From the NCBI GenBank assembly GCA_035629175.1, contig DASPIL010000031.1, forward strand, positions 1 through 64,000: 64,000 nucleotides of DNA, read 5' to 3'. A program made the position numbers and the translations under genes. Numbering within the stretch: position 1 is the stretch's first letter; each line of letters begins with the position of its first letter. Origin of the DNA: Verrucomicrobiia bacterium. GTDB lineage: Bacteria; Verrucomicrobiota; Verrucomicrobiia; Limisphaerales; DASXHY01. The notes under the pieces are model-generated. The model did no database searches. It was not told where the DNA came from and saw only the letters and a list, made by a program, of their open reading frames with translations. Below are positions 1 to 9,867 of the stretch, piece after piece.

Positions 1-111
1 TCGCCGCACGTGCTCCAGCGGCAAATCCTCCGCTTCAATCTTCTGCACAACGCCCATCTTGAACGCCTCGCTATACCGAATACCATGATTTTGCCCTGCT
101 CGTTTTGCCAT
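1..111 (-). CDS. Transposase OrfA-like protein, N-terminal fragment (cut by window edge)
   Basis: A reading frame of 37 codons starts with ATG at 111 and runs off the left edge. The peptide begins MAKRAGQNHGIRYSEAFKMG and continues with a charged helix ending in PLEHVRR. The phrase RYSEAFKMGVVQ followed by an acidic helix resembles the start of the small helix-turn-helix protein (OrfA) of IS3-type elements. Only the N-terminus is visible, so the family call is an inference; the rest of the element, its terminal repeat and any OrfB would lie to the left of the window. Confidence 0.5.
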   Translation of the reverse strand, partial: MAKRAGQNHGIRYSEAFKMGVVQKIEAEDLPLEHVRR

Positions 112-322
112 ATGAGTGACAACCTATTTCAGGACCGGACCTGAGCACCCTCTCCCCCGGCCCCTCTCCCGCTCCTCGCGTCGCAGGCGAGGGGAGAACG
201 CAATGCTTGGGACATTTGTTAAATGGCGAATGCACCTCGAATGCCCGATTGTAAAAGCAATAAAGTCATCTCCCTCTCTTCCACTCGGAGTGGAGGAGAG
301 GGCAGGGAGAGGAGGAGCTGGA
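112..322. repeat. Intergenic C/G-rich dispersed repeat
   Basis: This gap contains two blocks, at about 147-200 (ccctctcccgctcctcgcg followed by tcgcaggcgagggg) and about 268-315 (a palindromic stretch around ccactcggagtgg flanked by purine-rich gagaggg tracts). Both recur in inverted orientation in the 43.0-43.4 kb repeats, and the first recurs in part near 29.9 kb. No convincing gene is present. Confidence 0.6.
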
Positions 323-844
323 TCAGCCGCGATACACGATCAACACGGCGTAATCGCTCACAAGCTTTTGCGAGGAAATATCAATGTGGGTGTAGGTCAT
401 CGGACTGATGTTGATGATGTTATCTTCGCCCACTTTGCCTAAAAAATTCGAAACGATCTCGTCGAAGCGATCGTGGCCGACCTCCACGCAATCCGTGTGG
501 CGGATCGTCTTCACCTTGACCCTCTTGTCTGTTTCCTTGGCGCTCACCTCGAGTGGAGGCAGGGGCTTGGTGATGAGGCTTTCGCCGGGCGTCGAGCGGA
601 CCGGCACCTTCAGATGCATCTCCACCTTGGCGGCGGCGGAAGTCGCAATCGGATTGCCCGACGGCAACGGGGCGACGGGGATCCGGTCGCTCGTTGCAGC
701 ACCGCTGGTGCGCGTGCCGCGGCTGCCGGGCGCCGGGATCTGGATGGTCTCGGAACACGACGGACAATTGATTTCGCTGCCGACTCCCGAGCTGTCGACT
801 TCAAGTTCCTGATCACACTTGGGGCAGTTGAAAATAATGTCCAT
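323..844 (-). CDS. Zinc-ribbon protein of unknown function
   Basis: The 173-residue product begins MDIIFNCPKC and carries a second CPSC pair at residues 27-30, so C7, C10, C27 and C30 form a CxxC-x16-CxxC zinc ribbon. After it comes a Ser/Pro/Ala-rich linker (about residues 38-85) and a compact C-terminal domain with TDCVEVGHDRFDEIV near residue 120. N-terminal ribbons of this kind on otherwise unrelated proteins are common in Verrucomicrobia. No signal peptide or membrane segment is seen, so it is probably cytoplasmic. It points the same way as murA but is separated from it by about 150 bp. The C-terminal domain is not recognised. Confidence 0.75.
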   Translation of the reverse strand: MDIIFNCPKCDQELEVDSSGVGSEINCPSCSETIQIPAPGSRGTRTSGAATSDRIPVAPLPSGNPIATSAAAKVEMHLKVPVRSTPGESLITKPLPPLEVSAKETDKRVKVKTIRHTDCVEVGHDRFDEIVSNFLGKVGEDNIINISPMTYTHIDISSQKLVSDYAVLIVYRG

Positions 845-1000
845 AACTTGAGAGGCGCGTCAGATTGAACGCGGATTCAAACTAAGTCGCTGATTGCGCG
901 TTTGCGAGAAAAATATTCCCGGGCGTTCCTGAGGCATGTTCAAAAGTGGGTGATCAAACTTCGTTTATGCAAACTCCCTCTTCCGGTTGAAGCCGGCGGC

Positions 1001-2266
1001 CTACGTTGCTTCTTCGACACGTTCGACGCGCGCTCCGAGCTGCCGAAGTTTTTGATCCATCGTTTCGTAACCACGATCCAAATGATAGATGCGATTCACC
1101 TGTGTGGTTCCGCGCGCTGCAAGGCCTGCGATCACGAGTGCCGCGGAAGCTCGCAGGTCACTCGCCATCACGGGTGCGCCGCTCAACGGCTTCCCGCCTT
1201 TGACGATCGCGCTGGGGCCCTCAATTTCAATGTCCGCCCCGAGCCGCGTCAGCTCGCTGACGTGCATGAACCGTGATTCAAAGATGCGTTCGGTCACGAT
1301 GCTGATTCCGGGGCTCAGGGTCATGAGTGCCATGATCTGTGCCTGCACATCCGTTGGGAATCCGGAGTAGGGCAGGGTGGTCACATCCACGGCTTTCAAT
1401 TTTCCATTGCTGCTGACGGTGATTCCCTTTTCGTTGCGCACGATCTTCGCGCCGGCATCGTGCAACTTGTCGAGAACTGCGTGCAGGTGATCGGCACGCG
1501 CGCCCGCCAGAGTGACCTGGCCCTTCGTTGCAGCCGCGGCAATGGCGTAGGTGGCGGCTTCGATGCGATCCGGGATGACATCGTGTTCCGCTCCGTGCAA
1601 CTCTTTCACGCCCGTTACCGTTACTGTGGGGCTCCCCGCTCCCGAAACCTTTGCGCCCATGGCATTGAGAAACTTGGCGAGATCAACGACTTCGGGTTCA
1701 CACGCTGCACTCTCGATGATGGTGACGCCGTCTGCGAGCGTTGCCGCCATCATGACGTTGGCGGTGCCGAGAACAGTTGAACCTGCGCGGCCGCCCAGGA
1801 AAGTGGGCGCCCCAACCAGGCGCGTTGCCTTTGCCTCGACATATCCATTCTCGATGCGGATCTTTGCCCCGAGCGCCTGAAAACCTTTCAGGTGAAGGTT
1901 GATAGGACGGGCACCGATGACGCACCCGCCGGGCAATGAGACGGTTGCTTTCCGCAGCCGCCCAAGCAAGGGTCCCATGATGCAGATGGATCCGCGCATC
2001 TTGCGAACGAGATCGTAGTCGCCCAGGCCCTTGATGCGATTGGCCTGGATTCGGACGGCATCGCCGTCGAATTTCACGCTCGCGCCGAGCCATTGAAGGA
2101 TCTGGCCCATGAAGCGGACATCGCTGAGGTTGGGCACGCGGCGGATCACGCAGGGTTCGCGCGTCAGGAGCGTGGCAGCCATGATCGGCAGCACGGCGTT
2201 CTTCGCGCCGCTGATGGTCACTTCTCCGTGCAAGGGCACGCCGCCTTTGATTAACAGACTATCCAT
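1001..2266 (-). CDS. murA: UDP-N-acetylglucosamine 1-carboxyvinyltransferase
   Basis: MurA catalyses the first committed step of peptidoglycan synthesis, transferring enolpyruvate from PEP to UDP-GlcNAc in the cytoplasm. The 421-residue length is normal for the family. The N-terminus shows the substrate-binding SGAKNAVLPIMAA segment (residues 19-31), and the catalytic loop LPGGCVIGARPINLH carries the PEP-binding cysteine at position 115. That cysteine is the fosfomycin target, and its presence predicts sensitivity rather than the Cys-to-Asp resistant form. The C-terminal domain with DLRASAALVIAGLAA and HLDRGYE is intact. It lies 44 bp downstream of prmC on the same strand, and the two are probably co-transcribed. 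Confidence 0.97.
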   Translation of the reverse strand: MDSLLIKGGVPLHGEVTISGAKNAVLPIMAATLLTREPCVIRRVPNLSDVRFMGQILQWLGASVKFDGDAVRIQANRIKGLGDYDLVRKMRGSICIMGPLLGRLRKATVSLPGGCVIGARPINLHLKGFQALGAKIRIENGYVEAKATRLVGAPTFLGGRAGSTVLGTANVMMAATLADGVTIIESAACEPEVVDLAKFLNAMGAKVSGAGSPTVTVTGVKELHGAEHDVIPDRIEAATYAIAAAATKGQVTLAGARADHLHAVLDKLHDAGAKIVRNEKGITVSSNGKLKAVDVTTLPYSGFPTDVQAQIMALMTLSPGISIVTERIFESRFMHVSELTRLGADIEIEGPSAIVKGGKPLSGAPVMASDLRASAALVIAGLAARGTTQVNRIYHLDRGYETMDQKLRQLGARVERVEEAT

Positions 2267-2310
2267 GGGACGAGTTGAGACTGATCCAGCCCGCGCCGTT
2301 TAGGGGAAGG

Positions 2311-3162
2311 TTATTCACGTCGCGCGATCAGGATTCGTTGGCGCCGAGTGTAATCCTCGCGAATTTCATCCACAATCCACTTCTGTGCCGAACAGATGTT
2401 GTGGATGGCATCGCATTGGCCATCGCCGAATTCAACCATCAATTTTCCCTGCGGCTTCAGCAGGGCGCCCGCTTCGTTGGCAAGACGCCGATAAAAATCG
2501 AGTCCATCCGTTCCACCATCAAGCGCCAGGCGGGGATCGAAATCACGGACCTCGGGTTCGAGTGTTTCGATTTCCGACGAAGGAATGTAGGGAGGATTGC
2601 TGATGATGAGATCGAAAGGACCCACATCAGGCGGCAAGGCCTCCAACCCCGAGCCGGGGACGAATTGAATGCGATCCGCAACGCAATGGCGTTCGGCGTT
2701 CGCTTGAGCGACAAGCAGGGCGTCAGGCGAGACATCGAGAGCGGCGACACGTGCTGCGGGGCATTTCGAAGCGAGCGCGATGGCAATGCAACCAGTGCCT
2801 GTTCCGAAGTCGAGAGCTGAAGGCGACGACGTTTGCGCAAGGAAGGTCCATCCTGCTTCGGCGAGCAATTCTGTTTCGGGCCGCGGAACGAGCGTGTGGC
2901 GGTTTACAGAAATTTCAAAACCGCAGAACGATGTGGTTCCGACGATGTGTTGCAGCGGTTCGCGAAGGGCGCGGCGCCGGACAGATTCGCGCAGCGCATC
3001 TGTTTCGGGCGCGGTCAGCACCCGTTCGAACGCGAGGTAAAGCTTCATGCGGGGCAACCGCAGCACATGCGCGAGCAGCAGTTCAGCATGCAGGCGGGGG
3101 GAATCGATTCCCTTCTTCTGCAGGAACTCAGTGCTCTTCTGAATGCTTTCCAGAACCGTCAC
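2311..3162 (-). CDS. prmC: Peptide chain release factor N5-glutamine methyltransferase
   Basis: PrmC methylates the glutamine of the GGQ motif in release factors, using S-adenosylmethionine. The 283-residue product has an N-terminal helical substrate-binding domain, the VPRPETE signature at residues 92-98, SAM motif I (DFGTGTGCIAIAL, 118-130) and the catalytic NPPY at 189-192. Its usual partner prfA is not adjacent; instead a divergent gene of unknown function lies upstream. It reads toward murA with a 44-bp gap, the prmC-murA pairing seen in several bacteria. Confidence 0.95.
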   Translation of the reverse strand: MTVLESIQKSTEFLQKKGIDSPRLHAELLLAHVLRLPRMKLYLAFERVLTAPETDALRESVRRRALREPLQHIVGTTSFCGFEISVNRHTLVPRPETELLAEAGWTFLAQTSSPSALDFGTGTGCIAIALASKCPAARVAALDVSPDALLVAQANAERHCVADRIQFVPGSGLEALPPDVGPFDLIISNPPYIPSSEIETLEPEVRDFDPRLALDGGTDGLDFYRRLANEAGALLKPQGKLMVEFGDGQCDAIHNICSAQKWIVDEIREDYTRRQRILIARRE

Positions 3163-3336
3163 GCGGCGCAGGTTAGGTGCTCGTTGCGTGCTCTGAAACC
3201 AAAAACTTCCGAGCGTTCAGGTCCGCAGTTTCCGGATCGATTTTGGGTTGCTCTACGGATTTTCGAACGGCATCCGTGCAGTTATGGTGTCCATGCTCAG
3301 TCAGGAAATGAACCATTCCCGAGCGAGCGTTTGAAC

Positions 3337-3987
3337 ATGCCGGAAAAGCTGAACACACTGACGACTTCGCTCGAGGGAAGCATACTTCGCAACGGTGCGC
3401 GCCTGTTTGCGGTGCTCGGAAAAGCCACGCCTTCCGGCATCACCGCGTTTCGCAGGGAAGACATAGGACGCAGCTGGGCGGTCACCGCGGAGTATGGTTG
3501 CCTGCGGCTCGAGCGGCTGACGGGGCAGGAGGAGGTAACGGGGCTCGAGCTGTTCCTGACAACGCCTTTCTCTTATGAGTATGGCATATCCGGGCTGAGC
3601 GGCGCGGCGGAACTGACGCGCGCCGTGTTTGGCTTGCTGCCAACGGAACTCGAATCCATTGTCACCACGTTGCGCCGCGGCAGTTTCCCCGTGCTCGGAT
3701 ATTCGCCTGGCGAGACGCGCTGCAGCGTGAACTCCAGCATCATTCCGGCTGGCTGGCCGCACGTGGTTATTTCGAACCTTTCGCTTTACGGAAACGTGAT
3801 GTCGATCGAAGGCTTTATGCGCGTCCTGGTCGCCTCGATGCCGCAGGGCCAGATCACCGTCCGTTTCCCCACGATTCAAAAACTCGTCAAGCATCTGCTC
3901 CGCCTGATGGTCGTTCAGCGGCGCGGAGTTCCTTATTGCAAGGAACTCCTGGAACTGTCGCCAGCGGCGATGCTCGCGGAGAAATAG
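3337..3987 (+). CDS. Conserved-looking protein of unknown function
   Basis: The 216-residue product begins MPEKLNTLTTSLEGSILRNG. The frame stays open upstream over prmC, but that part is low-complexity antisense translation, and the ATG at 3337 is the first plausible start that clears prmC. The protein looks like a soluble alpha/beta domain, with alternating hydrophobic segments such as GARLFAVLG and PHVVISNLSLYGNVMSIEGFMRVLV. It has no signal peptide or membrane segment. The 243-codon frame on the opposite strand is Arg/His/Gln-rich and looks like a shadow. It is divergent from prmC and convergent with argG. The family is not recognised. Confidence 0.65.
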   Translation: MPEKLNTLTTSLEGSILRNGARLFAVLGKATPSGITAFRREDIGRSWAVTAEYGCLRLERLTGQEEVTGLELFLTTPFSYEYGISGLSGAAELTRAVFGLLPTELESIVTTLRRGSFPVLGYSPGETRCSVNSSIIPAGWPHVVISNLSLYGNVMSIEGFMRVLVASMPQGQITVRFPTIQKLVKHLLRLMVVQRRGVPYCKELLELSPAAMLAEK

Positions 3988-4028
3988 GAGGGGCCTGGCG
4001 CTGGGCCAGAGACCTGCGCGACGCAACC

Positions 4029-5267
<1,239 letters not shown>

Positions 5268-5410
5268 GCGGCGGTGATTAAAGCGCCAAGACTCGGCCGC
5301 TGCAAAGGAAAAGACGCAACCAGATGCTCCCGCCGCGCCCTTGAAGATTCTTCAAAATATCTTGAAAGAATTTCGAATCCCGCACGTATTGCCGATGACC
5401 GATAGAGCTG

Positions 5411-5614
5411 ATGAAAATTTTGCTGCGCAGCCGGGAGACAAATCTGTTTTATGCAGGTGACGAATGGAAAGCCGAACCGAACGAGGCTGTTCCATTTCCT
5501 TCGAGCGTCAATGCGTGGAAGCTGGTCCTGAAGCAATTTCATCAGCAGGAGCTCGAGGTTGTGTATTTCTTCGGGGATCGGGATGAAAATGTTTGTTGTC
5601 CCATTGAGCCCTGA
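5411..5614 (+). CDS. Small conserved-looking protein
   Basis: The 67-residue product begins MKILLRSRETNLFYAGDEW and contains KAEPNEAVPF and LEVVYFFGD. The pattern of an N-terminal beta hairpin with a Y-x-G-x-x-x-W motif, a helix near AWKLVLKQF and a final strand is that of a folded protein. I recall similar small proteins in Verrucomicrobia and Planctomycetes but cannot name a family. A hairpin lies just downstream (5623-5649). The longer frame on the opposite strand is basic and looks like a shadow. Function unknown. Confidence 0.6.
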   Translation: MKILLRSRETNLFYAGDEWKAEPNEAVPFPSSVNAWKLVLKQFHQQELEVVYFFGDRDENVCCPIEP

Positions 5615-5622
5615 TCCCGCTC

Positions 5623-5649
5623 GGGCGTGAGCTTCGAAAGCCCACGCCC
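5623..5649 (+). terminator. Hairpin after the small gene, possible terminator
   Basis: A gggcgtg / cacgccc stem of 7 bp is extended internally by gctt / aagc, starting 9 bases after the stop codon of the small gene. A clear T-tract is missing (tcttccttcgt follows), so the call is tentative. Confidence 0.35.
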
Positions 5650-5878
5650 TCTTCCTTCGTGTCGCATACAGATCTTGCACCGCTCGCAGCCTGTGCCCGG
5701 AACGGAACCGGCACCTTTCATGGCGGCGGAGCCTTTTCACTTGCGGACGCGCTCACGCGCCGGCTCTGGCAGCCGTTTCCTCCCTGCGTATGAATCAAGC
5801 CTTCTGGCGCGCCGCGCCGTGCGGAAGGGCGGGCGCTTTTGATTGCGGGTTCGCACCGCTGGGTTAACGTGATTCGCC
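5650..5878. other. Intergenic region upstream of rlmN
   Basis: About 230 bp without a supportable gene. It must hold the rlmN promoter, but no clear -35/-10 pair was found. Confidence 0.4.
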
Positions 5879-7000
5879 GTGTTGAATGACATCCGATCCG
5901 TAACGCAGGAAGAATTGCTGGCGCGCTTCAAGGAATGGGGCGAACCCGCCTATCGCGCCACCCAGGTTCTCGACTGGCTGTATCGCCGGCGCGTCGCATC
6001 GTGGGATGCCATGTCGAACTTGCCGAAAGCCCTCCGCGAACGCCTGGGCCAGGAGTTTGCGCTGCGGACCATGGAGCTGGTTCGAAAACAGGGGGCTCAC
6101 GATACCACGCAGAAGTTCCTTTGGCGGCTCAGCGACGGCGCCTTGATCGAGAGCGTCCTCATTCCCGCGAATCCGGCGCTGTATGGGGAAAGCAGTGATC
6201 GTCATACGCTTTGTGTGTCCACCCAGGTGGGCTGCGCCTACGGTTGCCGCTTTTGCGCCAGCGGCCTTGATGGATGGAAGCGCAACCTGACTGCAGACGA
6301 GATTGTGGAACAGGTCCTGGGAGTTGAACGATGGAACGAACAACAGGTTGCCGGGCAGAAGGGCGCCACCGCTCCTCCTTCCGGGCGGTTTGTCGATAAC
6401 CTCGTGATCATGGGAATGGGTGAACCGCTGGCCAACTACGAGAACCTGCTGAAGGCACTCCGGATCCTGAATGCACCGTGGGGTGGCGGGATTGGAGCGC
6501 GCAAGATCACGATTTCCACGAGTGGCCTGGCGCCGCAGATTCGAAAGCTCGCCGACGATCCCCTGCAGTTTCGACTCGCCATCTCCCTGCACGGGGCCAC
6601 CGACGACGTGCGCAACAAGATCATGCCTGTGAATCGCAAGTATCCCTTGGGTGAACTGGCTGGGGCCTGTGAATATTACCAGGAGAAGAAGGGGCGGATG
6701 CTGACGTTTGAATACATCCTGATTGCAGGGGTGAACGATGGGCTCGATCAGGTCCGTCCCCTGGCGCAACTGGCCCGCAGGTTGCACGCGAAGGTGAACC
6801 TGATTCCCTACAACACCGTGGAGGATCTCCCATGGCAGCGGCCATCCGAACAGGCGCAGGAGCAATTTCTCGCCGCGCTCGAGAAGCAGGATGTCACCGC
6901 GACGTTGCGCCGGGAAAAGGGCCACGACATTGATGCCGCCTGCGGGCAGCTCCGGTTAAAGACCGAGCGCGAGCTTCCCGCAGCTGCGCCGCCCGCGTAG
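5879..7000 (+). CDS. rlmN: Dual-specificity rRNA/tRNA (adenine-C2) methyltransferase, radical SAM
   Basis: RlmN methylates C2 of A2503 in 23S rRNA and of A37 in some tRNAs by a radical SAM mechanism. The 373-residue product has the iron-sulfur motif CAYGCRFC, with cysteines at 119, 123 and 126, preceded by LCVSTQVG. The second catalytic cysteine is C355 in HDIDAACGQLRLK. GMGEPLANYENLLKA and the substrate-binding ISTSGLAP are also present. The start is a GTG at 5879, because no in-frame ATG precedes the conserved LNDIRSVTQEEL; a TTG lies in the next codon. It stands alone, with a REP-like element just downstream. Confidence 0.96.
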   Translation: MLNDIRSVTQEELLARFKEWGEPAYRATQVLDWLYRRRVASWDAMSNLPKALRERLGQEFALRTMELVRKQGAHDTTQKFLWRLSDGALIESVLIPANPALYGESSDRHTLCVSTQVGCAYGCRFCASGLDGWKRNLTADEIVEQVLGVERWNEQQVAGQKGATAPPSGRFVDNLVIMGMGEPLANYENLLKALRILNAPWGGGIGARKITISTSGLAPQIRKLADDPLQFRLAISLHGATDDVRNKIMPVNRKYPLGELAGACEYYQEKKGRMLTFEYILIAGVNDGLDQVRPLAQLARRLHAKVNLIPYNTVEDLPWQRPSEQAQEQFLAALEKQDVTATLRREKGHDIDAACGQLRLKTERELPAAAPPA

Positions 7001-7027
7001 CGCAACGGCTGGGAAGCCGCATGAGGG

Positions 7028-7196
7028 TGGCGTCGGGCATCTTGCCTGACGTAGAGGGCGCGCATCCTTGCCGCCCGGAAAAACGTCAAGCACGTGGCGA
7101 CACTCAGATCCTCTTAATGCGCTCGGCTTCGTTTGAGATTTCTTCCACCGGGCTGGAAGCCCGGTTTCACGGCAGGCAAGGATGCCTTGCAGCCAC
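7028..7196 (+). repeat. REP-like dispersed element, copy 1
   Basis: About 169 bp bounded by two imperfect palindromes: gtcgggcatcttgcctgac at the left, and ggcaggcaaggatgcctt at the right. Between them are internal landmarks ccgcccggaaaaacgt and gggctggaagcc. A second copy in the opposite orientation lies at 31400-31570, with the same order of landmarks. No gene is present. Confidence 0.75.
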
Positions 7197-7262
7197 ACTC
7201 GCTTGGATTTGGGGGCTGGACATTGAGGGGCGCAGGCCTAAACTGTTGTGGCCTCCGATTTT

Positions 7263-8351
7263 ATGGCGTTACGGATCCTTCATCTAGAAGACAGCGCGGA
7301 GGACGCGTTTCTCATCAAACGCGCGTTGTCAGATCACAACCTTTCAGTCGAAATGCTTCTGGCTCGAACCCGGCAGGAATTCGAGGAGGCTCTGCAATCA
7401 GGCCGCCCGGATGTCATCCTGGCTGACAGCGGGGTTCCCGGCTTCGGCGGACTGGAAGCGCTTCGCATGGCCAGGGATCGCAATCCTGAAATCCCCTTCG
7501 TTTGTCTTTCCGGTTCCGACGATCGCCGCCAGATTGAGATGCTGTTCCGGGAAGGTGCCAGCGACTTCATTCAAAAAGACCAGACCCTGCGCCTCGCAAG
7601 CGTGATCCGGATGCTGGATGAACGACGGGACCTCAAGGAAAAGGTCGAAACCCGAAACGCGCAGCTGAAGGCCGCGAATGATGAGCTTGAATCCGTTGCA
7701 TACGCTGTGTCACACGATCTCGGCGCGCCGCTGCGGTGCATTCGAGGGTATTGCGAATTGCTCTCGCGCGAATACAGCAACGCGCTCGACTCCAACGGCA
7801 AAACCTACCTCAGCAAAGCCCTCGACGGCGCGAGACAGATGCGGGAGTTCATGGATGACCTGGTGCGAATGTCCCGGGTGACGCAGGGCGAGATGCGCCT
7901 CCAGCCCGTCAACCTCACGGAGTTGGCGCGTGAAATCCTGCGGCAGCTGCAGGCCAGCGCACCCGAGCGGGTGGCAGAAGTCAGCATCGCCGACAACCTG
8001 GAAACGCATGGGGATCGCGGACTTTTGCGCATTGTCATGGAGAACCTTCTTTCCAATGCCTGGAAATTCACATCGAATACCCCCGTCACGCGGATCGAGG
8101 TGGGCGTCACGGGTTCGGAATCGGAACGGCGCGAGTTTTTTGTTCGCGATAATGGGGCTGGCTTTGAGATGGAATACGTCGACAAGCTGTTCCGGCCCTT
8201 CCGGCGGCTTCACACGATCGAGGAGTTTCCGGGCTCAGGTATTGGTTTGTGCACGGCCAAGCGCATCATTAGCCGGCACGGTGGAAACATTCGAGCCGCA
8301 GGCAACGTCGGCGAAGGTGCGACGTTCTATTTCACGATCGGCGCGAAGTAA
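7263..8351 (+). CDS. Receiver domain-histidine kinase protein (REC-HisKA-HATPase)
   Basis: The 362-residue product starts with a receiver domain (residues 1-120) whose predicted phosphoacceptor is D55 in VILADSGVPG. A short coiled-coil linker (LKEKVETRNAQLKAANDEL) follows, then a HisKA domain with phosphorylatable H151 in VSHDLGAPLR. The ATPase domain has an N-box (ENLLSNAWKF), G1 (DNGAG, 296-300) and G2 (GSGIGL, 324-329). There is no membrane segment or PAS/GAF domain, so input probably comes through phosphorylation of the receiver. The ATG at 7263 gives the canonical receiver start ALRILHLEDS; a GTG at 7248 is a less likely alternative. No cognate regulator is adjacent. Confidence 0.88.
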   Translation: MALRILHLEDSAEDAFLIKRALSDHNLSVEMLLARTRQEFEEALQSGRPDVILADSGVPGFGGLEALRMARDRNPEIPFVCLSGSDDRRQIEMLFREGASDFIQKDQTLRLASVIRMLDERRDLKEKVETRNAQLKAANDELESVAYAVSHDLGAPLRCIRGYCELLSREYSNALDSNGKTYLSKALDGARQMREFMDDLVRMSRVTQGEMRLQPVNLTELAREILRQLQASAPERVAEVSIADNLETHGDRGLLRIVMENLLSNAWKFTSNTPVTRIEVGVTGSESERREFFVRDNGAGFEMEYVDKLFRPFRRLHTIEEFPGSGIGLCTAKRIISRHGGNIRAAGNVGEGATFYFTIGAK

Positions 8352-8469
8352 GAAACGGATGGATTCCCTCGGGGTTTAACTGAGTGCAGGCAAATAAAAT
8401 GGTTCATCATTGAACGTGATGACCTGGCGGCGGGTCGTTCCAATTGTTCGATAGAGGAAGGCAAACAAC
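8352..8469. promoter_or_regulatory. Leader region of the MoxR/ABC/VWA operon
   Basis: The 118-bp gap before the first gene of the operon ends with an AGGAAGG purine stretch about 8 bases ahead of the ATG at 8470, a fair ribosome-binding site. No clear promoter hexamers were identified. Confidence 0.45.
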
Positions 8470-9855
8470 ATGAAAACGCATCAGGACGTCGTCAAGCGGT
8501 TCGGTCAAAAACTGGCCACGCTGCTGATGTTGCGCTCGGCTTTGCAGTGGATCGCCGTCTGGCTCTTCCTCTGGGGCGCCATCGTGCTCGGACTGCGGTT
8601 TGCGCGCCTCGGCGACGCCCGCGACCTTGCATGGGGTTTGGCGGCTGCATTGCCGGTCGGGATTGTGGCCGCGATTCGCGCTTATCGGCGTCGCGTTTCC
8701 ACGGGCAATATCCGCGCCGCGTACGACGGCTTGAACCAGTGTGGCGGAGTCATCATGGCCTCGGAAGTTGCGGACACGTCGCCATGGGGGAACGAACTTC
8801 CCGCCGCTGCTTCACCCCGCGTTCATTGGCGCTGTGGCCGCGCTTTTGGCTTGCTGGGGCTGTCGGCCGCGTTCGCCGCGCTGGCCCTGCTCCTTCCCGA
8901 TCGCCTGACTGCGAGTGCCCGGCCGAAGTCGCTCGAGATTGGGCAGCTGGTCGGCGAACTTCAGGCGGAGGTTGAAACCTTGAAAGAAGAAAACGTCCTT
9001 GAAGAGGAAAAGGCCGAGGATCTGCAAAAGCAGCTGACGATGCTCCATGAAAAATCGTCGGCAATAGACCCGAATAAAACCTGGGAGGCATTGGATCATA
9101 TCAAGGATTCCAACGCCGACCTCGCGCAACAGGCTGCGGAGGAGATGATCTCCAAGACCAGGAGCCTGACTGAGGCTGAGACGCTGGCGAATGCATTGCA
9201 AATGGCTGACCAGGGAGGCTTGTCACCCGAAGCGGCCACGCGGTTCGCGCAGGAGCTCGCCGCGATGCTGAAATCCGCGAAGCTGGAGGAGGGATTGATC
9301 AATGGCACCATTCCGCCGGAGTTGCTGAACGCGCTGGAATCGTTCAAACGCGAGGACCTGGAGAAACTGATGGCCGCGATTCAGTTCAACAAGAGCAGTT
9401 TCGGGAAGGCGATGACGAACTTCGCAAAGTTGCGGCTGATCGATGCGAAATCACTGGCACAATGCAAGAGTGCGGGGCAATGCCTGAATCCACAGGCCCT
9501 TGCGGCATTTCTATGCGAGAACACGAATGCATCGGCGTGCAGCGCCACGCTGTCGTTCTGCTACGGCAATGGCGGCGTGACCCGCGGCCGCGGCGACGCA
9601 CCCATGACGTGGAAGGATGAATCCGGCGAGCAGGGCGCCAAGTTCAAGGAAGAGGCGCTGCCAATGTCGGACCGCTTCGCTGACTCGAAGTTTGTGGGAA
9701 TCAGCCGGACAGCGCCTGAGTTGAGCGGCGAGGAGGTTGTGGCCGGAAAGGGTGCATTGGCCGGGGCGTCAGCGGCAGGAGGAGCTGCACATTCGCAGGT
9801 GGTTCTGCCTCGACACAAACAAACCGTGCAAGAATTTTTCAAACGCAAGGAGTAA
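8470..9855 (+). CDS. Membrane protein with long coiled coil, first gene of MoxR-type operon
   Basis: The 461-residue product has three predicted membrane segments (about residues 23-42, 53-70 and 125-143), then a long Glu/Lys-rich coiled coil (about 156-195) and further helices to about 330. A small Cys-containing segment (CKSAGQCLNP, then CENTNASACSATLSFC) and a C-terminal tail ending in Lys/Glu follow. It stands 12 bp before the MoxR gene and reads the same way, so it probably belongs to the same complex at the inner membrane. The cysteine cluster could bind metal or form disulfides, depending on topology. The family is not recognised. Confidence 0.75.
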   Translation: MKTHQDVVKRFGQKLATLLMLRSALQWIAVWLFLWGAIVLGLRFARLGDARDLAWGLAAALPVGIVAAIRAYRRRVSTGNIRAAYDGLNQCGGVIMASEVADTSPWGNELPAAASPRVHWRCGRAFGLLGLSAAFAALALLLPDRLTASARPKSLEIGQLVGELQAEVETLKEENVLEEEKAEDLQKQLTMLHEKSSAIDPNKTWEALDHIKDSNADLAQQAAEEMISKTRSLTEAETLANALQMADQGGLSPEAATRFAQELAAMLKSAKLEEGLINGTIPPELLNALESFKREDLEKLMAAIQFNKSSFGKAMTNFAKLRLIDAKSLAQCKSAGQCLNPQALAAFLCENTNASACSATLSFCYGNGGVTRGRGDAPMTWKDESGEQGAKFKEEALPMSDRFADSKFVGISRTAPELSGEEVVAGKGALAGASAAGGAAHSQVVLPRHKQTVQEFFKRKE

Positions 9856-9867
9856 CCCTGAACCTGC

